From: a bacterium
Lineage (GTDB): Bacteria; Spirochaetota; Spirochaetia; JABEVK01
Reading direction: 5' to 3'
Assembly: GCA_021781625.1 (NCBI GenBank)
Contig: JAJXWL010000146.1
Coordinates: 1 to 5,504, forward strand
Length of the DNA: 5,504 bases
The translations under genes were made by a program, and so were the position numbers. Below the pieces are notes generated by a model. The model worked only from the letters and a program-made list of their open reading frames with translations, did not search any database and was not told where the DNA came from. Of this stretch, positions 1 to 4,754 are shown in pieces. The first letter of the stretch is position 1. Each line of letters begins with the position of its first letter.

Positions 1-110
1 GGAAGCAAGTTCTAGAATCTGCCGAAACGTATGGCTTCCCCCTTGCGCACAAAGCTGGGTTTTGGGAATACCTAGAGACGTTCTCTCAGTGGATGGTCAA
101 TGTCGAGTAA
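1..110 (+). CDS. C-terminal end of an unrecognised protein (5' end outside window)
   Basis: An open frame runs from the left edge (first full codon at position 3) to a TAA at 108-110. Its 35 visible residues look like real protein: they are mixed, aromatic-rich and contain the string GFWEYLETFSQWM near the end. I do not recognise the family. The GFW-x-x-x-x-T pattern faintly recalls the C-terminal part of sugar nucleotidyltransferases, but that is too little for a call. The last 25 bases overlap, tail to tail, the end of the minus-strand lyase gene (stop at 86-88). No terminator hairpin is visible between the two genes. The frame could be fortuitous, because it is short and lies partly antisense to another gene. 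Confidence 0.5.
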   Translation, partial: KQVLESAETYGFPLAHKAGFWEYLETFSQWMVNVE

Positions 111-823
111 AACACCTTAACCACCGTTTCGGGAGGTCCCAGAGGGCCAGCCCTCGAAGTTTGATCGTAGTTGCCCAACTTAAAATAAAACTTGTCCTGA
201 AGAAAGCTTGAAGCTAGAGACAGCTCCAGTGGGGCCTGCCCAGATACTTGCGCCCAAAGCTTACCCCGGCTAAGGCCAAGCTTAAGAGAATACCGTTGTC
301 CCAGTGGGACAAAAGCAAGGGGATATAGCACGCTAGAACCACCTTTCGGGGTGGTTTCCACCAGGAGTAAAAGTTTTCCAGAACCAAATTCGAGTTCGGT
401 CAAAGGTTTGCCTCTGGATGCATCAAAGATTTGTGCCAACGTCGTGCGGCCTCGTGACCCCCCGGCAAGCTGGGTGACCATGCCAGAAAAACTCAGCTCG
501 TGGTCTTTTGTAAGGTTCCAGGCCGCCGGTTTTCCGTGTGAAAGTTGTCTGAGCTCACAACGAACATGTTGGGAGTGAGGGGTGGTGTAGCCTGTCCGAG
601 GAACGGCAAAGATGTAAGAACCCTCAGCGGAGTCATAATAAAACCAAGGCTTATCCTTAAAGGGCTCCCGATACGACCCTCGAAGGGTTTGTCCGGTAGG
701 GTCTTGCAAGGCCCAATTGTCCAGTAGAATCGAATCTGCTGAGTTTTGTTGAGCTGGCAAGTTGCCGCTGATCAAGCCCAAAAGGGCATAAAACCAAAAA
801 GTAAGGAAGAGGTATCTTCGCAT
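86..823 (-). CDS. Secreted polysaccharide lyase family 7 protein (alginate lyase type), atypical active site
   Basis: This is a 245-residue protein. Family PL7 enzymes cleave alginate or related uronic-acid polymers by beta-elimination outside the cytoplasm. Residues 1-24 form a signal peptide: Arg-Arg, a hydrophobic core, then a likely signal peptidase I site after LPA. Three PL7 landmarks follow in order: RCELR at 88-92 (family RSELR, with the catalytic Arg), QIFD at 131-134 (family QIH or QVH), and YFKLGNYDQ at 213-221 (family YFKAGVYNQ, with the catalytic Tyr at 219). The His expected at 133 is Phe (codon at 425-427), so activity or substrate may differ from typical alginate lyases. The frame is open 26 codons further upstream to 901. 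I chose the ATG at 823 because it starts the signal peptide and has GGAGG (830-834) six bases ahead. It is divergent from the aldehyde dehydrogenase. Fold assignment is good; alginate as substrate is inference. Confidence 0.85.
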   Translation of the reverse strand: MRRYLFLTFWFYALLGLISGNLPAQQNSADSILLDNWALQDPTGQTLRGSYREPFKDKPWFYYDSAEGSYIFAVPRTGYTTPHSQHVRCELRQLSHGKPAAWNLTKDHELSFSGMVTQLAGGSRGRTTLAQIFDASRGKPLTELEFGSGKLLLLVETTPKGGSSVLYPLAFVPLGQRYSLKLGLSRGKLWAQVSGQAPLELSLASSFLQDKFYFKLGNYDQTSRAGPLGPPETVVKVFYSTLTIH

Positions 824-850
824 GGACTTCCTCCCACGGGAAACCTGCCG

Positions 851-856
851 TATACT
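851..856 (+). promoter_or_regulatory. Candidate -10 element (TATACT) for the dehydrogenase-galactanase operon
   Basis: The 72 bases between the divergent starts at 823 and 896 contain TATACT, which matches the sigma-70 -10 consensus at five of six positions. A transcript starting near 863 would have a leader of about 33 bases before the GTG at 896. No convincing -35 hexamer lies 16-18 bases upstream (828-833 reads TTCCTC). The core GTATAC is self-complementary, so it might also serve the divergent lyase gene. Confidence 0.3.
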
Positions 857-883
857 GAACCTTGTTGGTATTTGGCAGCAAGA

Positions 884-891
884 GGGGGGGG
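884..891 (+). repeat. Homopolymer tract of eight G at the dehydrogenase start
   Basis: There are eight consecutive G residues, preceded by AGA, ending four bases before the GTG proposed as the dehydrogenase start. The tract can act as a G-rich ribosome binding site for that GTG. Tracts of this length are prone to slippage. One added G would fuse the frame starting at the ATG at 822 to the dehydrogenase frame; at the given length that frame stops at 918-920. Confidence 0.9.
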
Positions 892-895
892 CAAG

Positions 896-2194
896 GTGCA
901 AGCTACACTTCGTCGCTTAGAAAAAGCCATCCGAGAACTTCATGAGGAATTGGCTCAAGCCTTGTATGCGGACTTTGGAAAAAGTTCTTTGGAAACTCTT
1001 ACCACTGAAACATCGGTAGTTCTTAGTGAAATCCAATACTTACGCCGAAAGGGTGCTTCGCTACGTAAACCACGTCGGGTGCGAACCCCTTTGGCTCATT
1101 GGCCAGCCCGAAGCGTGATCTGGAGTGAACCTTGGGGAAAGGTTTTGGTTTTGGCCCCCTGGAACTTTCCATTTCAGTTGGCCCTAGTCCCTGCCTTAAG
1201 CGCGTGGGCTGCCGGAAATCAGGTTGTGCTAAAACCTTCTGAACGCACCCCTGCTACTTCGGCCCTGATCGCCAAACTTGTGGCGGAGCACTTTACCCCA
1301 GCTGAGTTCACGGTCGTGACGGGGGACGCTGAGGTTGCCGCTTCATTACTGGCAAAGCCTTGGGATTTTGTCTTCTTTACGGGCAGTCGCGAAATTGGTC
1401 GTCGCGTCGGACTCTCGGCGAGTGAGCGGCATATCCCCTGTGTGCTGGAACTTGGTGGCAAGTCTCCGGCTGTTATATTAGAAGGCGCCGATGTAGAGCT
1501 GGCTGCCCGTAGACTGCTTTGGGGTAAAACCGTCAATGCCGGTCAAACCTGTGTTGCTCCCGACTACGTATTAGTACCTTCTCAGCTGCAAGAGGTCTTT
1601 GTCGATGCTTTTCGACGTGCTTTGCGCGATTTCTTCCCTCAAGGGCCGTTAGCTTCTCCCGATTTAGCTCGCATCATCCATCGACAAGCTTGGGAGAGGT
1701 TAGAAGCCTTGGCGCGTTCGGGAACCATTGCCTGCGGTGGCGAAAAGGATCGGGAACGGTTGTTGCTTGGCCCAACCTTGTTGACGGACGTCACCTGGAA
1801 TGACCCTTTGATGGCCGGGGAAATCTTTGGCCCGTTACTGCCGGTTCTTACTTACACCTCGCTGGAAGATGCCAAACAACACATTTCTCTAGCTCGTGAT
1901 CCTCTAGCTTTATACGTCTTTGGTCCCCCTCGTCAGGCCGAAGCGTTCTTTTTGTCCGTTCCTGCCGGCGGCGGTTGTGTCAATGACGTGCTGTTGCATT
2001 TTGCCAATACGAATCTGCCCTTTGGGGGGAGGGGATCCAGCGGTTGGGGGCAATATCATGGAGCCGCTGGTTGGCGAACCTTTAGGCGCGAAAAGTCCTT
2101 GGTTCTTCGGCCCAGCTGGGGGGACTGGCCGTTTAGATACCCACCGTATACCACCGGCAAGTTCAAGCTCCTCAAAAGGATCTTAGGTTCATGA
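896..2194 (+). CDS. Class 3-type NAD(P)-dependent aldehyde dehydrogenase
   Basis: It oxidises an aldehyde to the carboxylic acid in the cytoplasm. Class 3 relatives act on fatty, aromatic or other hydrophobic aldehydes; the substrate here is unknown. Counting from the GTG at 896 (432 residues), the active site is complete: PWNFP with oxyanion Asn90, KPSE at 113-116, FTGS at 161-164 for the cofactor, LELGGK with general base Glu185, GQTCVAPD with nucleophile Cys219, EIFGP with Glu309, and PFGG...YHG ending near 389. The Asn-Glu-Cys-Glu spacing equals that of human ALDH3A1 (114, 209, 243, 333), but everything sits 24 residues earlier, so the N-terminal helix is short or the start is misplaced. 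The frame is open from 746, but that extension is antisense to the lyase signal peptide and does not resemble the family. Start candidates are GTG 896 (preferred, G-rich tract ahead), TTG 872, or ATG 822 through a frameshift. The galactanase follows 13 bases downstream. Confidence 0.9.
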   Translation: MQATLRRLEKAIRELHEELAQALYADFGKSSLETLTTETSVVLSEIQYLRRKGASLRKPRRVRTPLAHWPARSVIWSEPWGKVLVLAPWNFPFQLALVPALSAWAAGNQVVLKPSERTPATSALIAKLVAEHFTPAEFTVVTGDAEVAASLLAKPWDFVFFTGSREIGRRVGLSASERHIPCVLELGGKSPAVILEGADVELAARRLLWGKTVNAGQTCVAPDYVLVPSQLQEVFVDAFRRALRDFFPQGPLASPDLARIIHRQAWERLEALARSGTIACGGEKDRERLLLGPTLLTDVTWNDPLMAGEIFGPLLPVLTYTSLEDAKQHISLARDPLALYVFGPPRQAEAFFLSVPAGGGCVNDVLLHFANTNLPFGGRGSSGWGQYHGAAGWRTFRREKSLVLRPSWGDWPFRYPPYTTGKFKLLKRILGS

Positions 2195-2207
2195 GGCAAG
2201 CCCAACT

Positions 2208-3323
2208 TTGAGAAACCCCTTTTTGCTCTGTTTTAGCCTGGTGCTCCTGACCTTGGTTATGAGCTGTTCACAAGCTACCAGTCAAACTGTGGTTAACGGT
2301 CAAACTGGGGTCGTCAATACCTCCAACGTGGTAAGGGGGGCCGACCTAAGTTGGCTCAGCCAACTGGAATCCCGTGGGGTAACTTGGCAAGATTCTTCTG
2401 GTCAGCCCGCTGATCCCTTGGACTTGCTAAAAGCTCTGGGGGTCCAGGCCGTCCGACTGCGGGTCATGGTGAATCCTTCTGCAACCTCTTATGAGACCTT
2501 TGATACGCAGGGAAATGTGACAAGTCTTTTGGGCTTTTGTGACCAAAGTAATGTGGTGACGATGGCCAAAAGGTGTCAGGCCAAAGGTCTTGCCCTTCTT
2601 CTTGATTTTCATTTTAGCGACACTTGGGCCAGCGGTATGCAGCAAACTCCCCCTGCGGCCTGGGCCCAGGACACGTTACCACAATTCGAAACCGCTATTG
2701 CCACAGAGGTTACTAGTGTCTTAAGTGCACTGAAAGCCGTTGGCGTGACACCCCGTTGGCTACAATTGGGAAACGAAATTGACGAGGGTATCCTCTTTGG
2801 CACACAAGCCAGCGGTTTTGTTCAAGGAAATTCCGGCTGGACCAATCTGGTAGCCCTCTTGAACGCCGGTTATCAGGCGGTGAAGAAATTTGATCCTTCT
2901 ATACTGGTAATTCTTCATTTGGATCAAGGTGGGAACAATAGCTTGTACCGCTGGTGGTTTGATCATTTTCAAGCGGCCGGAGGGCTTTGGGATGTGACAG
3001 GAATGTCCTTTTACCCGTATTGGCAACCCACTCAGACGATTGCGGACCTTCAAGCCAATATGAATGACATGGTGTCCCGCTATGGTAAACCAGTCATACT
3101 TTGTGAAGTAGGGTATTTAGCTTCTGAGCCGGCTCAAAGTCAGGCGTTTTTGTCCAATCTTTTATCTGCCGTAGCTTCGGTTCCGCAACAGCAAGGTTTA
3201 GGTGTGTTTTATTGGGAACCCGAATCAGCCCCTGAGGTGCTTCCCGGAGGCTACCCGTTAGGGGCCTCCCACCTTGTGGCTCCGCTTACCCTACAATTCA
3301 CCAGTGCGCTTTCAGCGTTCTAA
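2208..3323 (+). CDS. Glycoside hydrolase family 53 lipoprotein, arabinogalactan endo-beta-1,4-galactanase
   Basis: GH53 enzymes cut beta-1,4-linked galactan, for example the side chains of pectin. The protein has 371 residues. The TTG start is supported by the lipoprotein signal that follows it: Arg2, a hydrophobic stretch, then lipobox VMSC with the lipidated Cys at 20. A weak GAGG lies at 2193-2196. A Gln/Thr/Val/Asn-rich linker (about 21-41) leads into the barrel. GH53 landmarks are RGADLSWL (43-50), VRLRVMVNP (82-90), LLLDFHFSDTW (130-140), LQLGNE with acid/base Glu190, MSFYPYW (266-272), VILCEVGY with nucleophile Glu300, and FYWEPES near 334-340. All are intact and the length is normal. 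The lipid anchor suggests the enzyme works on a membrane, inner or outer. It probably shares a transcript with the dehydrogenase ending at 2194. Its last 12 bases overlap the end of the convergent transglycosylase gene. The family call is firm; the exact substrate is inferred. Confidence 0.93.
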   Translation: MRNPFLLCFSLVLLTLVMSCSQATSQTVVNGQTGVVNTSNVVRGADLSWLSQLESRGVTWQDSSGQPADPLDLLKALGVQAVRLRVMVNPSATSYETFDTQGNVTSLLGFCDQSNVVTMAKRCQAKGLALLLDFHFSDTWASGMQQTPPAAWAQDTLPQFETAIATEVTSVLSALKAVGVTPRWLQLGNEIDEGILFGTQASGFVQGNSGWTNLVALLNAGYQAVKKFDPSILVILHLDQGGNNSLYRWWFDHFQAAGGLWDVTGMSFYPYWQPTQTIADLQANMNDMVSRYGKPVILCEVGYLASEPAQSQAFLSNLLSAVASVPQQQGLGVFYWEPESAPEVLPGGYPLGASHLVAPLTLQFTSALSAF

Positions 3324-3992
3324 ATCCCCTGAGAAGTTCCCTAAGTTGGACATCACCTTTTGGACATAATCCTGAGTTTCGGGAAAGTCGGGAATCCCCT
3401 GAGCCTTGTCGACGGCTCCAGGGCCGGCATTGTAAGCGGCTAAGGCCAGAGGCACATTGTTGGAATAACGATTCAACATCGATTTCAAATAGCGAACTCC
3501 GCCATCTACATTTTGAGCGGGGTTAAAGGGATCGTTGACTCCAAGATCTTTGGCGGTCCCCGGCATCAACTGCATAAGACCTTCGGCCCCAGCTTTGGAA
3601 ACCGCGTTGGGGTCGAAACCCGATTCAGCATTAATGACGGACTTCACCAAAGAGGCGTTGACGCCGTATTGGTCGGCACTTTTTTGAGCCAATTGTTTGA
3701 GGTCTTTGATCGAGGTTGCCTCTGCGGGCGAGGTGGAAGGTGTCAGCGGTTTTGTTTCGGGCTTTTGTTCTGAATAGGGGGTAGTGTCTTGATGGGTAAA
3801 AGTTCGAGCTAATTGAGAAACTACAGCCTCAGGTGAATCGAAAAATTTTTCGAACCGCTCAATTCGCTCAGACATTCCTCGTTCCATGGAGGAAAAGTCA
3901 GGGAGCTGGAATGAGGGGGGCAGAGCGGAAAATCCAGATAATTTGTCGATCATAGTTTGTTTTTCGGCCTCTTTCAAAAAAAAATAACGCAT
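3312..3992 (-). CDS. Lytic transglycosylase, SLT domain (GH23), no signal peptide
   Basis: SLT-domain enzymes cleave the peptidoglycan glycan between MurNAc and GlcNAc, leaving 1,6-anhydro ends. The protein has 226 residues. The N-terminal half has a charged helical part (about 36-63) and a Pro/Thr/Ser-rich, probably disordered linker (about 66-95). The catalytic domain spans about 96-212: NAESGF with catalytic Glu123, GAEGLMQLMPGTA (135-147), AAYNAGPGAV (185-194) and a final YV (209-210). This is the complete GH23 motif series. No signal peptide, lipobox or membrane segment is visible, so how it reaches the wall is unclear; a flagellar, phage-like or other dedicated export route is possible. 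The ATG at 3992 has AGGAGGAG 12 bases upstream. ATG 3953 (Met14) is an alternative start with a much weaker site. It lies 18 bases after vapC on the same strand and overlaps the galactanase end by 12 bases. Confidence 0.92.
   Translation of the reverse strand: MRYFFLKEAEKQTMIDKLSGFSALPPSFQLPDFSSMERGMSERIERFEKFFDSPEAVVSQLARTFTHQDTTPYSEQKPETKPLTPSTSPAEATSIKDLKQLAQKSADQYGVNASLVKSVINAESGFDPNAVSKAGAEGLMQLMPGTAKDLGVNDPFNPAQNVDGGVRYLKSMLNRYSNNVPLALAAYNAGPGAVDKAQGIPDFPETQDYVQKVMSNLGNFSGDLER
3976..3984 (-). repeat. Nine-base homopolymer (T9 on the coding strand) in transglycosylase codons 3-6
   Basis: Nine A on the plus strand read as nine T within the third to sixth codons (TAT TTT TTT TTG) of the transglycosylase. 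Slippage would put the ATG at 3992 out of frame, while the internal ATG at 3953 would still give the whole SLT domain. This may be chance in a short AT-rich leader. Confidence 0.85.
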
Positions 3993-4004
3993 AGTTGAAG
4001 ATTT

Positions 4005-4012
4005 CTCCTCCT
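4005..4012 (-). promoter_or_regulatory. Ribosome binding site of the transglycosylase, overlapping the vapC stop
   Basis: AGGAGGAG on the minus strand is an extended Shine-Dalgarno match. Its first two bases are the last two bases of the vapC TAG stop (4013-4011). The spacing to the ATG at 3992 is 12 bases, somewhat long. The placement would allow ribosomes ending on vapC to reinitiate on the transglycosylase. Confidence 0.7.
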
Positions 4013-4412
4013 AGCGTGAAACCCAATTCTCCAAGTCAAGCCCATCTATTTTTTCAAAATGTTTTATATTATTTGTCACAAGAGTGTAATTGTATGTGAG
4101 TGCAGTAGAGGCAATCAATAGATCAAAATCGTCAATAATTATCCCGATTTTTCTGTATTTAGATTTCAAATCTCCGAAAGTCTCGATAATCGGCATGTCA
4201 ATGGAAATCACCGGAAAAAGCTCTTTGATTCGATATACGACTGCTAAGTTCTTTTCTGTACTTTGAGATTTCTTTGCTCCATAGAGAAGTTCGCCATACG
4301 TAATAATCGAAATGGACTTTGGAATTCGTTCATTCTCTTTGAATTTCTTTTGAACTGATTCCAAATTTTTTAAGCTGTAGATGATGATATTTGTATCAAT
4401 CAAATACGCCAT
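4011..4412 (-). CDS. vapC: PIN-domain ribonuclease toxin, VapC family
   Basis: The product is a 133-residue toxin. VapC proteins are Mg2+-dependent PIN-domain nucleases that cut RNA, often tRNA or rRNA, and are held inactive by the cognate VapB. The acidic metal-binding set is visible: Asp6 in LIDTN, Glu41 in YGELLYGAKKS, and Asp94/Asp97 in DDFDLLIAS. The C-terminal LVTNN...HF string (111-119) and GLDLENW (124-130) are typical of VapCs close to the tRNA(fMet)-cleaving group, but the RNA target cannot be read from sequence. The frame is open to 4538. I chose the ATG at 4412 because GGAG (4419-4422) sits six bases ahead; the ATG at 4418 directly abuts that site. The start overlaps the vapB end by 17 bases, the usual antitoxin-toxin coupling. 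Two sampled 60-base lines have 33% and 37% G+C, well below the flanking genes, suggesting transfer. Confidence 0.93.
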   Translation of the reverse strand: MAYLIDTNIIIYSLKNLESVQKKFKENERIPKSISIITYGELLYGAKKSQSTEKNLAVVYRIKELFPVISIDMPIIETFGDLKSKYRKIGIIIDDFDLLIASTALTYNYTLVTNNIKHFEKIDGLDLENWVSR

Positions 4413-4674
4413 GATCATCTCCAAAACGAGTCGACTGAGTTCTCGCTCCTTCAATATCACGAATAATTTCTTCCGAGCTTCTCGTATCAGTCCAAGCCAT
4501 TGCGAGATTAAGAAACTCATCAGTGGAATTGTTACCAAATTCTTTGGGGTTTGAGAGATATTTTTCCAGTATCGAGACCACTTCTTGACTCAATGAACGG
4601 TTTTCGCGTCTGGCGACTTCTTTTAGTGAGGAATAGAGCCGGTCATCAACGTCTCGCACTTGAAGGATTGCCAT
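4396..4674 (-). CDS. vapB: Ribbon-helix-helix antitoxin, VapB/FitA type
   Basis: The 92-residue antitoxin has an N-terminal ribbon-helix-helix DNA-binding domain: strand AILQVRD (2-8), helix about 10-24, turn and second helix about 28-40 (SLSQEVVSILEKYL). The C-terminal part contains W-x-D-x-R, EEIIRDI and a closing RFG. This is the toxin-wrapping tail typical of FitA-like antitoxins paired with PIN toxins. It should bind VapC, block its active site, and repress its own promoter as a complex. The frame is open to 4710. The ATG at 4674 is chosen because it begins the beta strand directly and has GGAGG (4681-4685) six bases ahead. It is the first gene of the operon, 80 bases after the stress-protein stop, and overlaps vapC by 17 bases. 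Confidence 0.93.
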   Translation of the reverse strand: MAILQVRDVDDRLYSSLKEVARRENRSLSQEVVSILEKYLSNPKEFGNNSTDEFLNLAMAWTDTRSSEEIIRDIEGARTQSTRFGDDHGVFD

Positions 4675-4691
4675 TTGACACCTCCAATTCA

Positions 4692-4720
4692 AGGATATTT
4701 TCTCATTCATGAAATGTCAA
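4692..4720 (-). promoter_or_regulatory. Sigma-70-type promoter of the vapBC operon
   Basis: On the minus strand a perfect -35 TTGACA (4720-4715) is followed, after exactly 17 bases, by TATCCT (4697-4692), matching the -10 consensus at four of six positions. Transcription would start near 4685, just at or before the vapB ribosome binding site, so the leader is very short. This would give vapBC, and probably the transglycosylase gene, expression independent of the upstream stress-protein gene. Confidence 0.75.
4706..4713. promoter_or_regulatory. Candidate VapBC operator (palindrome TTCATGAA)
   Basis: A perfect 8-base palindrome lies within the 17-base spacer of the vapBC promoter. Ribbon-helix-helix antitoxins bind short inverted repeats over their own promoter, so this is a good candidate autoregulatory site. 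A second inverted pair, TTGACA at 4675-4680 and TGTCAA at 4715-4720, brackets the promoter, but one arm is the -35 box itself and may be coincidence. Confidence 0.45.
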
Positions 4721-4754
4721 TCATAGTTCATGCGCTAGAGTTATCAGGACAACC

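Noticed and set aside
351..578. Plus-strand frames at 351-578 and 545-727, and other frames of 60-120 codons opposite the larger genes (for example 1219-1536, 3513-3773, 4660-5019, 5193-5417)
   Set aside because: Each lies antisense or out of frame within a gene with clear family motifs, and none shows recognisable protein features.
746..895. N-terminal extension of the dehydrogenase frame up to an ATG at 746
   Set aside because: It is antisense to the lyase signal peptide, does not resemble class 3 dehydrogenase N-termini, and would add 50 residues where about 24 are missing.
824..901. 26-codon upstream extension of the lyase to a start at 901
   Set aside because: It would bury the signal peptide. 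The ATG at 823 has GGAGG at ideal spacing and begins the signal peptide directly.
2191..2211. ATG overlapping the dehydrogenase stop (ATGA) as start of the next gene
   Set aside because: Its frame closes after six codons and is not the galactanase frame; the TTG at 2208 leads straight into the lipoprotein signal.
2281..2325. Repeated GTCAAACTG in the galactanase linker
   Set aside because: Two copies of nine bases encoding a low-complexity QT-VVN linker; too short to be a functional repeat.
4413..4538. Longer vapC start at 4538
   Set aside because: The extension lies inside vapB in another frame, while the PIN fold begins right after the ATG at 4412, which has its own GGAG site.
4675..4710. 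Longer vapB start at 4710
   Set aside because: It would place the coding region over the promoter -10 and the ribosome site. The first beta strand begins at the ATG at 4674.
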